From Raffaelea ambrosiae (taxonomy: Eukaryota; Ascomycota; Sordariomycetes; Ophiostomatales; Ophiostomataceae): 64,000 bases of DNA. This document shows positions 1 through 11,174 of this stretch, one piece after another. How positions within the stretch are numbered: position 1 is the stretch's first letter; each line of letters begins with the position of its first letter. The notes beneath the pieces were generated by a model. It had not been told where the DNA came from, ran no database searches, and saw only the letters and a program-made list of their open reading frames with translations. Location of the stretch: the NCBI GenBank assembly GCA_002778195.1, contig PCDI01000001.1, forward strand, positions 6,025,338 to 6,089,337, in the 5' to 3' direction. Both the position numbers and the translations under genes were made by a program.

Positions 1-1213
1 AACACTTTTCAGCTTTACCTTCACTGCTATGCCCTGGATTGTGTCAGTGGAGTAACTTTTCACCCATACGGCACCAAATCCATTGAGGCTGGCAAAGATG
101 ATGAAATGGTGCAAAGTCTCTCGTACCACGACAGTCGTAAAGGTAAATCCTTGCCCACATTCTTGATAGGATCTTCCACAGCGACTCGGGGTGCCTGACT
201 CACACAAATATTTATACTGTAGCTCTCGTGATAGCTTATTATTATCCGTCACTCCTGTCTCTCTACGAGAGACTGACTGCTGAACCGAGAAAGGGCGGCT
301 CCCTTATTCAAGACTATGCGTGGGATTGCATCCGCCAACCAGACCATGCGCCATTCACGCTTGCCACACGACTTCGAAGCTATGTCTCTGCGAATGACGA
401 GAAGGGAGGCGAATCTCCAGGTGGCAGAAGTCGTGATTTTGACGCGATTACTCTATGCGATGCTGTTGCTGAGTGCCTCGACCATATCGGCGCTGGCATT
501 GACACCACTGGAGACACCCTCTGTTTTCTCATGCACGAGCTGTCTCTGCCACAGAATGCCGAGAAGATGGCGAGGCTATCTGACGAGTTGCGTGAAGCCA
601 GAACAACGGCAGAAAGCGATAAAAGCAATGGCCAAGAGCCTAGTCTCCCGCGCCTAGAAAATTTGCCCTACCTGAACGCTATTCTACACGAAGCTTTGCG
701 TCTCTGGGCGCCGGGAACACTGCCACTGCCGCGCTACGTGCCCTCTGGTGGCCGCTGTGTCGATGGCTATTTCCTGCCTGTAAATACAATCGTCAGCTGC
801 CAGTCCTACACGCTACACCGGTACGACGCAAGCGTGTTTCCAGATGCACATGAGTTCCGGCCAGAGCGTTGGTTATCCGGCAACAAAACAGACGAGCAGT
901 CACGGCTATATTTTGCCTTTGGTGCTGGACCACGCACATGCGTCGGCAAGAAGTATGTCTTTGTATTTTTGGTTCCTCGTATTAAATCTCTGCTTGTTTG
1001 CAATACTTTTCTTGTTGCCAGTCCCTATGCTAACAACCCAAAAACAGTCTTGCCATGGCGGAGATGCGCAGCTTGTTGTACAACGTGTACTCCCGGTACC
1101 ACACACGGACCTCCAATGACATGCACGCATCCATGGAGATGGATGACCAATTTCTGGTATCACGTCCCAAGGACTTGTATTGCAAGTTGACATTCGAGGC
1201 GTTAGACGAGTGA
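1..1213 (+). CDS. Cytochrome P450, 3' part (5' end outside window)
   Basis: Haem-thiolate monooxygenase; substrate unknown. Three exons are visible: 1-142, 223-952 and 1048-1213, with introns gtaaat..tag and gtatgt..acag. The frame is continuous across both joins. Seen in order: the I-helix oxygen-activation motif AGIDTTGD (near 490), the K-helix ExxR as HEALRLW (near 690), the PERF-type FRPERW (near 860), and the haem-cysteine loop FGAGPRTCVGKN, whose last residue is made across the second splice. The N-terminal membrane anchor and first exons lie before base 1, so subfamily cannot be judged. The C-terminus ends normally at a TGA (1211-1213). No pathway partners are adjacent: the next gene is housekeeping. 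The P450 call is secure; the CYP family is not assigned. Confidence 0.93.
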
Positions 1214-1731
1214 AAGAGGCGGATTGTAATAGTTGCACATTCAGTCGGAGATGTCTAGAGGAATGCGATTCTCGTAACCCGGATCCTCATCTACCCCTCC
1301 CAAAAATATTCGAATAGCATTGCAAAATACATAGAATACCAAATAGCAGCGTCTGCACGAGACTCGTGTTGTAAAGAAGGCGTCCATTGACGGCAGCAAG
1401 TATTGTATGCGTATAACAAGATTTTGTATTTAAGCAATCCTGTAATCCTGATAGGTATATACGCTAGCCTTGAATTGGCACGTAAGCGGGTCTGTCAGAA
1501 ACAACGTCCGGGACTCACACAGCAAAAATCACACACAAAAATGGTGTTACGAACTAAACGATCTTCACCTTCTCAGCTCGCCTCGCTGCCCAAAGCTATT
1601 GGCCTACCTCGCTGTATCTAATGGAATATTATCCGGTACCATTCTCTCATTTCCTTTGGTAGTGTCAACGTCAGGCTGTCTGCCGTCCCGGCCCCTCCCC
1701 CGCCATTAAAATCTTCTGGTGCCATATCACC
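1214..1731. other. Intergenic: P450 3' flank and NatB-subunit 5' leader
   Basis: No coding signal seen. A pyrimidine-rich stretch at about 1560-1720 precedes the next start codon, as is common in fungal core promoters. Confidence 0.5.
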
Positions 1732-4700
1732 ATGCCGTCGTATTCCTACAACGGCCGGCGCCTTCAGCCGGCATTGAAGAATGGCGTCGACATGCAGCTA
1801 CAGACGGCCTTTGCCGACAGCAACTGGCCGACTGTCATTCGGCTGGCTGAACGGAGGGCCAAAACCAGCAACGACCCCTACTACGCGGTGGGTTCCGACA
1901 CCGGGCGAAAGGGTCGAAAAATCACCCCCGGTCGTCTCTATGATTCTTCTTCTTCTTCTTCTTTTTGTTTACTCTGCCATCTAATACTCCTTCCGTCTAG
2001 GTTATCAAGATCTGTGCCGAGACAAAGCTGGACGGCATTGCAGAAAAGTCCGCCGCTGCTGTGGCCGTTGATGCCTGGGTGCGGAAAGGCACAGTGCCCA
2101 AGGACGCCGAGTCCCTGGATCTTCTTGAATGGGCCTGCGCTGAGGTTCAGGGCTACCAGCCCAATTTTTCGGACACTTTCGGTGTCCTGCGGCTGCGCTG
2201 GGCAAAGGCCAATCCGCGGGATGTCAACGGCGTGATCGCCTGTTTGCAGGAGTGTTTGCAGAACTGGGACCTCGTGAATGCGCAGCAGATTGCGGCTGTC
2301 CTGGACAAGTCTTCCAATTCCAACGACCGGCGGTTCATGTACTGGAGCATTCTTCTCATGCACCTTCTCTCGGTAGGGCATTCCAGGATCCCTCGGCCTG
2401 TCCCTGTGTCTGACATTGTCTAGATCAGTCCCCAGTGCGTCGACGGAAAGCAAAAAATCTATGGAATGCTCTCTCAAAAGCAGCTCGAAAAAGCTGCCGA
2501 GACAGCCATCGTCCTCGACGGGAAAGACTCTGATACTTCGCCGCCGGCACGTAGTTTGAAGGATGAAGAAGAGTTCCTTCTCTACTTCCGCGTACTGGCA
2601 GCCCACGCCACGCCGTGTGACTTTCTCAAGAGGGTCTTGGACCCAAAGACCGGGGCCACTAAGCAATTTGAGCTTGGCCGAAAGCAGGTCTTCCTAGAAA
2701 CTCTGGCCCATCTTGAATTTATGAAGCAGTGGGACGCGGTTTTCAATCTTTGCCGACAAGCACTGGGTGGTGCAAACGGAGATACATCCAAGGCACCCTC
2801 TACTCTCGCGTGTGACCTGCGGATATGGCGGACGTTTATTACTTCATGTCAGAAGAGGGCTGATGTTGAAAAGTACGTTGATGATGAGCCCGTTCATTGC
2901 ATATCTCTGGAAGAAAGGGGCGTCGCTAACAGCCTCTTAGGTCATTTGACGAGGTCCAAAGACTATTGCAACGGTTTATTTCAGCTGATCCGAAACTGCC
3001 ACCAATGTACATCAAGAATATTGGCTTGGCCCTGTTGGAAACAGTTTTCAGCCTGCCCGTTTCTCTCCTGCCCAGAGCTGAGACTGGGCGGCCTTCGCCT
3101 CGTGTCGAGCAGCTCCTCGTGTTTATTGATGCAAACCTAGACAAGTCATCAGTATTCGAAGATGTGAAGCGCTATGCCGAGACACTGACATTTGCCGAGG
3201 CAAATGACCTGCTAGAGCGGCTGGCCTCTGCACCAGAAAGCGAGGCAAGTCGCGTACGTAATCCACAATACAACAACAAGGTTGCTAACTCTTGGGGAAC
3301 AGAACCCCAAACCAAACAGCAGGACATTCCGCAAAGTCTTAGGACTTCAGCTCCAATACCTCCTGGCGACCTGTCCGCAAACATGGTGGCCAAGCCCAGC
3401 ACAGGCGGAGCCGACAAACACTGGCTCTGTTAAGCCGACGTCGGTACTGGCGTCCAAGCTGGGAAGCCTGCCTGGGAACCCGCAGAGTTACAGTGGCTGC
3501 TTCCAAAGTATTGCCACAAGTAGCCTCAGCACATACCAGAGCCTCTCACAAGACAAAGACTTTTTGGCAGCCGTCCCCAAGCTCGACAAAGACCCGCGTA
3601 TCGACTTGGCCCTTGTGGCCGCCTTCAGTTTGCTAAAGCTGTCTGGTGTCCATACTAAGCAGCGTGATGTGGCAGGTAGACGACCGTGGCTTGCCCCTGT
3701 CTATGGCGATGTGGATCTCGCCCGTTTCCTGCAGGCTGTTATCATCCTCGACACTCAGCTAAACAGAACACCGGACGACATACCGCTAAGACTGGCGCTT
3801 GTACGGGCGTACTTCTTACTCGGGTGCGGGTCGCGTGCGAAGCAGCTATGGGATCCCCTCGAGGTCAAGCGGACTATTCTCGATGCTCTTGGCCCGCTCT
3901 TTTACGACCGCCTATCCACCATGACCCCAAACCTGTTCCAGGGCAGGGAGGTGCTGACAGAGCCGCTGCGGTCGTATTTTGCTAATGTCTTGCGCGACCC
4001 ATCAGCAGTCAAAATTTGGGATGCTTTTACCTCTGGCAGCTACAGTAGCATCCTAGACATGGCCGCATTCAATGACAGTCTGAACTGGAGCGCGACGCGT
4101 GCAATGGCTGTTGTGGAGGAGCGGAGGGCCACACGAGTCTTTGGCGGCAAGCTGGAGGACATAGACGATGTCTCCATATTCAGTGCGTTATTTCCACCAA
4201 GAAACTTACCTATGATTGCTGACCAACTTCAACAGGCGACATCACAAACAACGTCTCGTTGGTGAACGTGACAGACTATGGTTCCATGCCACACCTAGAC
4301 AGCACTTTTAACGTGTGCCTGGCTGAATCGCTCTCTGTGGGACCAGAGCTCTCCGTAAGATTTTCTTGAGACAGCAAATATCCCCCTATATGTCGGGAGA
4401 TGTAACTTTCCAAGCTGACCGCCCGTTCGCAGAATGCCAGAATGCATCTCGGGTTGATCACTGAGCAGTACCTGGACCTTATCAACTTCAAGGCGCCGAA
4501 AGAGTATAAGCCGGCCAAGCCAAACGAAGCTGCCGCTAGAGATCGTGCGTATCTGCTGGAGTCTCTGGCCGTGGCCGAGTCTTCTTTTACCGACTTTCTG
4601 CATCAGTCGGACACGTCCTCTGGCCTGACGGCAGCGGAGCTGGCCTTTTATACCATCATGTCTTTACTGGCATCCCTTGCCGGGGCGAGTTTGGTCTCGA

Positions 4701-5260
4701 GTCCCTCTGCGGCCCCAGATGCATCGACATGGGGTATCTCCACGTCCTCTTTGGCGGCCATGATTGACATCCTGCGCACGTTCAAGGCTATACCGAGGAA
4801 CCAGCAGCAGAAGGAGAGCTCGACAGTGGTGCTCTACACATTTGCCGACCTGCACAGTCTGGGCATGGCCCGCGAGGCGGCCTTTGCTATCAAGCAGACG
4901 GCGGCGTTCGTGACAGCATTCCACGAGAGGGAGACAGCGCGCGACCGGACGGGCAAGTCGGGTCTGCACAAGGACGTGTTGGCCGAGATGAAGACCCTCA
5001 AGGCGACCTCGGCAAAGACCCTTGGAGACATCAAAGCACATGTCAAATCAGTCAAAGATAGTCTAGGCGAGCCCGGGTGGCTGGATCGCGTTGACGGATG
5101 GGTCTGCAAGAGCACGGCAACAGGGGCGGCGGCCGATGAGCTGACCAAGGCCGTGTTAACTACTATTGGCGGACCGGCGGTGGTGGAGGACTGGGCCGGC
5201 CAGCTACTTGACAGCTGGAGAGACACGATCAAGGGCTGGATGGTGGTACACTATGACTAG
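1732..5260 (+). CDS. NatB N-terminal acetyltransferase auxiliary subunit (Mdm20/Naa25/Arm1)
   Basis: Ribosome-anchoring, non-catalytic subunit of NatB, which acetylates Met-Asp/Glu/Asn/Gln N-termini and in yeast is needed for actin cable and mitochondrial inheritance functions. Seven exons: 1732-1887, 2001-2372, 2424-2872, 2941-3253, 3303-4182, 4236-4354 and 4433-5260. They give a continuous 1038-residue protein, a usual size for the family. All six introns are GT-AG, and frame is preserved at every join. The product is an all-helical, TPR-like protein without membrane segments; the N-terminal part has the NatB_MDM20-type pattern (for example LQTAFADSNW near residue 25). Intron 1 carries a (TTC)n tract near 1943. 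The start is the first ATG after a pyrimidine-rich leader. Recognition is by overall protein pattern rather than a single catalytic motif. Confidence 0.88.
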
Positions 5261-5641
5261 GTGTGAGAAGCATAGCCAGAGAGAACCATCAAGAAAATCT
5301 GTAAGTATGAAACTAAGCTCGGCACAGGAGTCAACTACTGAAGAAGGAAATATAAAAAGCAACGAGAATCTGATTAAAGAAATAGCGAAGAAAAATATAG
5401 AAGGGTATAAACTCATGCCATTTACCCAAAGCCTGGCCAGAAGCATTCAAGGTGAACCCCGACCAAACTCCTGCTGTCCTCCTGTCGTTCTGATAACCTT
5501 CAAGTGGCCTCCTAGTTCCGTTGCGTGATGCGTCTTTCGTGTTGCCCGTGCCCACATTGACCCGAATCCCACACACTTCTATTCTTCGGCCATTGTTACT
5601 CAAATCCAAGCCAGCTTTCTGCAGTGCCCCCATTCTTGTTT
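5261..5641. other. Intergenic between convergent NatB-subunit and ILM1-like genes
   Basis: About 380 bp, moderately AT-rich near 5330-5410. It presumably holds the 3' UTRs and polyadenylation sites of both genes. No further feature seen. Confidence 0.5.
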
Positions 5642-6320
5642 CTAGTGTGAATGGCTGTGACTTCGCCTGCGCGAAGCTTTGCGCGCCAGTATTTGCGCCC
5701 TCTCTTCTTGCAGCGTCACCCATATCCAGAACCAGGAAATGAACTCAACAAAGACGAATGTGAAAAATACGCGGTTTTTCAGTCCGTCGCCGCCCCAGCT
5801 CATAGTGAGGGGGCTGAGTTGAGAACGAGGGTCATAGATGTATAGAGGCGTGACGCTGAAAAAGTAAGAGTAGACGAGCAGGGCGAATGATATGGAAAGC
5901 CGTAGGGGGGCTGTGTGGTTGGTGGTTAGTGCCATGACGTAGACAGACATTCGTAGTTTTGGGAAAGCAACACAGCTGTCCTACCTTGGCTGCCCCAATA
6001 GTGCACAAGACAAATCTCTTCGGGAAGACTGAGGGTGAGCATGTCTGTCATGCCCATGCTGGCCAGCACAACAGACAAGAAGGAGAGCGATGGCGATGGT
6101 GCTTCGAAGCTCCTAGAATATGGCTTTTTGATAGATTAGGCAGAGTCGCTATCGTATACCAAGGGCATGGAAAGATACGAACCAGTCCCACCGCTTCGCC
6201 CAAAATGTATACAAGAGCCTGGTCGGCGACTGAGATCGGGCTGGTGAGGAAGAAGAAGCCAAGGGTGATGTGGAAGAGCGACAGCGAGGTGATGATGGTT
6301 TTGGCTGATATTAGCGCCAT
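5642..6320 (-). CDS. ILM1-like membrane protein (increased loss of mitochondrial DNA 1 family)
   Basis: Small multi-pass membrane protein of the fungal ILM1 family; yeast Ilm1 affects mitochondrial DNA maintenance but its biochemical role is unknown. Exons on the minus strand: 6320-6160, 6112-5985 and 5910-5642, giving 185 residues. Conserved stretches seen: the N-terminal MALISAK, the first membrane segment with FHITLGFFFLTS, the mid-protein YWGSQAPLR made across intron 2, and the C-terminal SWGGDGLKNRVFF and WVTLQEER. It ends in a basic, His/Ser-rich tail. Intron 1 (47 nt, gtatac..ctag) is the least certain join: it leaves a short insert after ILGEAVGL that may be mis-spliced. The frame stays open upstream to 6623, so a longer N-terminus is possible. 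MALISAK is chosen because family members start there. Confidence 0.8.
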
Positions 6321-6330
6321 GGTGGGTGTT

Positions 6331-6391
6331 GTGGAAGCCGTGGAAGCCGTGGAAGCCGTGGAAGCCGTGGAAGCCGTGGAAGCCGTGGAAG
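6331..6391. repeat. 9-bp tandem repeat (gtggaagcc), six perfect copies plus a partial
   Basis: Six perfect head-to-tail copies at 6331-6384 and a degenerate seventh to 6391. It lies 10 bp upstream of the chosen ILM1-like start codon. On the minus strand the unit is in frame with that ATG and would read Ser-Thr-Ala repeats if translation began further upstream. Confidence 0.95.
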
Positions 6392-7455
6392 GTGAGGCCG
6401 TTGCGGGATATTGCTTGGAACCTGGTGGCGAGTGTCGTCGCGTCTGGCGTAAAGTTAGAGGGTCTCCAAGAGAGTGGGAGACGAGAAAAGATGCTGTGCA
6501 TTTAGCCGGATTGTGGAACAGGGAAGTTGCACGCCGCCCAGTGGTTGAGCGCACTTTGACAACTTTCTCAGGATGGCATGCGCTGACAGGCCCCCGGTAC
6601 CTCAAAGAGAACCGAAAGCTCAAGATGGAATGATCATACAGTCGAGAAGGCGTACGGAAATGTCTGCCTAGTGCTCAGAACCGTCCAGTTGGCAGTTGTA
6701 TGACACCGCTGCGCAAGTAGCAAGCGGCTGGCGAGACAGCAGACTAACACCAGAAGCAGTCATGAAATGAAAAGAAGAACTGGGAAAGGATGCGTAGTTT
6801 AATAAGGAGCAGCTTAAGACCAGAAATAATAAATACAGAAATAAAAGCACTGGAGTCAGAGTAAAGTAGACTGATAGTAGGCCACCTCAGTCGCTCCTTC
6901 TCTTTTCTGGAGCCCATTTGCGTTTTTGGGGGGGCAACAATAACGTGTCAGATGGGGTTTGTCGCACCTTTCCGCCCATGCGCAGCCTGAATGCCTGATT
7001 TGGGTGTAGGCGACCAACAAGTCAAAGTGAGACCAAGAGAACACATTGGCTTCGTCCACACCCACACATTTTCGTTCGTTCATGCATGGCCAGGCCAAGC
7101 CAGGATATTTTCCTTGTCTGGGGTTCCTCGTGGCCGCGTCACAGGATTCCTGTCGCGAAACACAAACCACCCCCCCCCCCCCATACGAGGCTGGATAGCG
7201 GGGTTGGGGCGTGTGTGTGCTGCTAGAGCTGGCCTAGACCCGGAGCTGTGTCCAGAAGTCAGCTGCCCGCCATACGAAGGTCAGGCTGCAGACATAAAAG
7301 CTATAACTAGTTAGTAGTTAGTTAGTAAACTAGTCAGTTAACAGTTAGCTAGTTAACTACTCTCTTGCACGCCCACTACCACAGCCCAAGAAAATTCAGC
7401 CCACGGTCGTCAGCTCTGTCAGCCTCGCTCGCTCACCGTTCTCATTTCCACAGCC
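6392..7455. other. Divergent intergenic region, ILM1-like / GGTase-I beta
   Basis: About 1.06 kb between divergently transcribed genes. It contains a C homopolymer at about 7171-7183 and a TTAG/CTAG-rich low-complexity patch at about 7306-7360, just before the GGTase leader. The open frames here look non-coding. Confidence 0.5.
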
Positions 7456-8955
7456 ATGGATCCGCCACTGGACAATGCGCGCCACCTACGGTATTGGCAG
7501 CGTTGCTTGCGCACTCTGTTGCCACACCAGTACACCAGCAACGACAGCATCCGGATGACGCTGGGCTGTTTCGCCATTGCCGCCGTTGATCTTCTCGAGT
7601 TCTCGAAGCCACCGGTAGATGCATCATCGGCGCCTCCTCCCAACCCTCACTTGCTGTCGTGCACCGACCGCAGAACACTGCGCGCATGGGTGCTGTCGTG
7701 CCAGCATCCGGGAGGCGGATTCACAGGGGGACCAACACATGTGGAACCAGAAGCGTCTGGCGGGTATGACGGCTTCGACTTTGCTACGGGGCAGCCGGTG
7801 ACTGGGGCGAACAGCGCGGCCAACATTGCAGCGACGCTGTTTGCGCTGCAGCTGCTGGGTCTGCTGGCTGAAGACGAGGCGTCGGCATTCTTGGGTGTCG
7901 ACCGGATAGCGACATTGAACTGGCTTCGCCAACTGCAGCGCAAAGACGGCAGCTTCGGCGAGTTCTTGGGCGAAATACCTGAGCCCGGGAGGCCGGGCAA
8001 GCAGCGGGTGCTGATCGCCGGCGGCTCGGACATGCGGTATTGCTACATTGCGGCTATGATCCGGTGGATGCTGCGTGGTGACGACATTGCGAAGGACTCG
8101 GTAGCTTGGGTTGAGGATATTGACGTCGACGCGGAAATCCGATATATTCGGCAGGGGCAAACTTACGACGGCGGCTTTGCAGAGAGCTCCATGCATGAGA
8201 GCCACGGTATGCCCCCCAGTGTCACTTGTATGAGGAAGTTGTTAATGTGTACGATTGTCACAGCCGGGTATGCCTTCTGTGCCATAGCTGCCCTAGCTCT
8301 TCTTGGCCGTCCACAAGAAGCATCGAATCAATCACGATCCGCCGATATTTTTTCGCGAGGCGTTCCCGATATTCCCGCTCTAATTCACTGGCTGGTAACC
8401 CGCCAGCTCTCGTACAACAATGAAGACGAAGACGAAGATGAGGACGAGGAGGAAGAAGAAGAAGCAGAAGAAGAGAGCGATGCTGAAGGAATCACACCGG
8501 AAACACTGCTAGGGGACGGCGGTTTCCGGCTGATTGGGTTCAACGGCCGCTGCAACAAGCCTGCCGATACCTGCTACACGTGGTGGGTATGTGGCACGCT
8601 GTCTATTTTAAACCAAGCAGGATTCAGAAGCGGAGACCTGATCTGGGAACCCAGTCGACGCTTCTTGATGGAAAAGACACAGCATCTGATTGGAGGGTTT
8701 GCCAAAACACCCGGTGGACCACCCGACCTGTATCACTCCTACCTAGGTCTGGCAGCGCTGGCATCTATGGGTGAGTCCACGCTCAAGCCTTTCGATCCCG
8801 CTCTGTGTATCAGCCTCGAAGCCGTGCACAAGATCGAGGCAGCTCGCCGCAGTCTGCTGCGGGCAGCAACTGGCGGCAGCTCAGAGAGGAGAGACTCTTT
8901 GCTTAGAATGGGGAAAGCGTGCTGGTCCAGCAGCAGCCGTCGATTAGGGCCATAA
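7456..8955 (+). CDS. Protein geranylgeranyltransferase type I beta subunit (Cdc43 family)
   Basis: Zinc-containing catalytic subunit that, with the shared alpha subunit, attaches geranylgeranyl to CaaL proteins such as Rho1 and Cdc42. Two exons, 7456-8206 and 8264-8955, joined by a 57-nt intron (gtatgc..acag); 480 residues. Prenyltransferase-barrel repeats are clear: CQHPGGGFTGG, LQRKDGSFGEF, QTYDGGFAESS, CNKPADTCYTWW and LIGGFAKTPGG. The expected zinc ligands are present: the Asp and Cys of ADTCYTWW and the His of LYHSYLGL. An Asp/Glu run of over 20 residues (about 8420-8490) is inserted in the second half, probably as a surface loop. The start is the first ATG, in good context, after the low-complexity leader. 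The product is longer than the yeast enzyme mainly because of this insert and loop extensions. Confidence 0.92.
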   Translation: MDPPLDNARHLRYWQRCLRTLLPHQYTSNDSIRMTLGCFAIAAVDLLEFSKPPVDASSAPPPNPHLLSCTDRRTLRAWVLSCQHPGGGFTGGPTHVEPEASGGYDGFDFATGQPVTGANSAANIAATLFALQLLGLLAEDEASAFLGVDRIATLNWLRQLQRKDGSFGEFLGEIPEPGRPGKQRVLIAGGSDMRYCYIAAMIRWMLRGDDIAKDSVAWVEDIDVDAEIRYIRQGQTYDGGFAESSMHESHGMPPSVTCMRKLLMCTIVTAGYAFCAIAALALLGRPQEASNQSRSADIFSRGVPDIPALIHWLVTRQLSYNNEDEDEDEDEEEEEEAEEESDAEGITPETLLGDGGFRLIGFNGRCNKPADTCYTWWVCGTLSILNQAGFRSGDLIWEPSRRFLMEKTQHLIGGFAKTPGGPPDLYHSYLGLAALASMGESTLKPFDPALCISLEAVHKIEAARRSLLRAATGGSSERRDSLLRMGKACWSSSSRRLGP

Positions 8956-9085
8956 GATCGAGCTGGTGCATAGGCATACGAAAGAACAATCAAACAACGA
9001 AAGATCCCCAACCGATCAAATACCAAAGACAAAAAAGAGCAAACAGACCACTGCTTTTTCAGGCGATGCCATGCCATCCTCCCAT

Positions 9086-10619
9086 CTAACCCAATGCATC
9101 ATTCTCGTAGCCCATTGAAAACAGCTCCCAGCCGACGCCCCTCTGGCTCTCCCAGCCCTGGCCTTCTGTCTGCACTACTTCGTCCCATCCTCGGATCAAG
9201 GCCCGCCAGTAGCACGTTTCCGCGGCCGGACTGAGGTATCCGTCGTTGAGGACAAACAGCTCCCGCTGCCGCTGCGCTATCCCCTCAGCCACGACCGGGT
9301 GACCCTCCAGCCAGTCAATGGTTTCTTTCAGATCCGACCAGTCGGGCGCCACAAACACCATGTTGGCTGTTTCGGGGGTATAATGCTCTGCCCATGCCCT
9401 GCTGTCCGTCTCGGACAGCGTCCATTTTTGCTCCAGTGGCAGGTCCAACGAGAACAGTGGCCGCACCAAGTGGGTTGTGTGCTGTAACCAGGCCATCGGC
9501 GGCGTCAGCAGGACGCTGTGGCACATTTGCAGGAGCTGCAGGCGGCCACTGTAGGTGATGCCCTCAGTGTGGAGGATGTACTTGTACCGACAAAAATCTT
9601 CAATCATAAGGGCATTCGTGGCGTGGGGTGGTGGCCGTTGAGCACTTTCGCGGATGCTGCTACTGTTGGTCTTGTTGTCCTTCCAACCCTCACTGTTGCC
9701 CCCATCCCAGGCCAGCTCTTGAACATCCGCCCAGGAGACACCTTCGGCTATGGCCAGCAGACTAAGCCGCAGATGTGGGTTCTGAATACTGTTGTACCTC
9801 TTGGTGCCGCGCCAGACCGGACGGGGGTCCTTTTGTAGAAACGACATGGACGCCTCGATAGCATCAATGGCCGCAGCAGCGCGGGTCATCGAACCGACAA
9901 ACGGCAATGGCCAGCTCCAAAAGGAAAAGTGCGGCATAAGAAATGCACGGGTGATAGCCGGTGTGCCGGGCAGATGGGCAGTCACTGCGGGCCTGGAATA
10001 GGACCAGGTATCATTGACCGGACCGTCGTTGACGTTGATAGAAACGATGGTATCGGGAAGGGGCTCGGACGAGGTGATTACGGCTCTGTGTAGCTGATGG
10101 AGAGTGGCCATACGAGCCTGTGCACCCTTGTCAGCGAAAAAAAGCCATGGCATTGCTTATTATTGATTTTCGGTAACCTGGGCTTGGCTTACATCCAACA
10201 GTCCCTGGGACATGATGTCCTCGCTTTCCTTGTGGAGAACGTACAGCTAACAAGGCTTAGCGAGGAGGAAGAAGGAATATTCGTTGAATCACCAACGGAG
10301 TAAATACCTTGCCATGCCTGATTCTGACCTGCAGCGGCCCCATGTCCCTGGCCTGTTTCAACGGAAATGGCCCCAGCGCCACCATCTTGCCAATGTCCCT
10401 GGTCAGGTCGGGAAAGGTAGCCTCGCATTCGGCTCTGGTGAGGTATAACGAGTCAAGGGTGGGATTCCGTTTGGTGCTGGTTTCTACTGGCAACCCATGC
10501 AGTAACCGAGCCCCGACCTGTTTCTGCAAGAAAAGCAGGGCACAAAACACAAGAAAGATACCCGACAGAATGCAAACTTTCTTCCATGGCCGCAACTTGA
10601 CTGCTATGAGTCTGTTCAT
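9086..10619 (-). CDS. GT90 / CAP10-domain glycosyltransferase, type II membrane protein
   Basis: Golgi-type glycosyltransferase related to cryptococcal Cap10 and KDEL-motif GT90 enzymes; acceptor unknown. Exons on the minus strand: 10619-10308, 10246-10193 (only 54 nt) and 10117-9086; 465 residues. A basic N-terminus (MNRLIAVKLRPWKK) is followed by one hydrophobic segment at about residues 17-33, a signal anchor. The catalytic region carries the GT90 signatures RYKYILHTEGITYSGRL and, downstream, the CHSVLLTPP stretch. The small middle exon reads LYVLHKES and joins in frame on both sides. The open frame beginning at 10153 starts inside intron 2 and is not the true N-terminus. The 3' end is convergent with the GGTase gene, 130 bp away. 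Confidence 0.87.
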
Positions 10620-11174
10620 CTTGACAATCAGTCCTATGACAGTGGGAAACGAAGAATCTGGAAACGCTTGTCTTGCCCATAAAAGGAAAGGTACTTCGGC
10701 TGAACATAGTGGCAGCTCAACTATTCTCTGCGGAAGACACGCGTTTCTGTCTTTGGGTTTCGGATCGGCCGCCTCGGGTATATTGCCTTTTCGCCAAATT
10801 CTCATGCGTAAGAAAAATGCAACAGTAAATACTGTGTTACCCAATAGAGCACGCCCGTTTGCTTGTTTTTGTCTCCCCCTTGCCTCAATTGATTCTTTTG
10901 TATTCCACATTTGCTTTTATGTCTCTCTTTCCTGCGCCTGTACCACCCCAATTTATGCTCTGCAGTAGGTGAAAAAAGGAAGTGAAAAATGGGAGCAAAA
11001 ATGTCTATCAACTGGCAGGTGAGATATCTGGCAAACAAACATATCCTCTTGTGCAAACCTGTGCAAAGCTTCGACCAATGGAAATGATAGTCTACTTGTA
11101 CTCGTATTTCTTGATCATTTTTTGTTGTATTTGTAATTGCCGTTGCCCAATAATCGTACACCCCATGGTCCCGT
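10620..11174. other. Intergenic: GT90 promoter side and CCT2 3' flank
   Basis: About 555 bp between two minus-strand genes. One TACTCGTA motif lies at 11099-11106. No gene recognised. Confidence 0.5.

Noticed and set aside
7171..7360. Telomere-like repeat because of TTAG units
   Set aside because: Units are irregular and lack the TTAGGG hexamer typical of fungal telomeres; the site is internal and flanked by normal genes.
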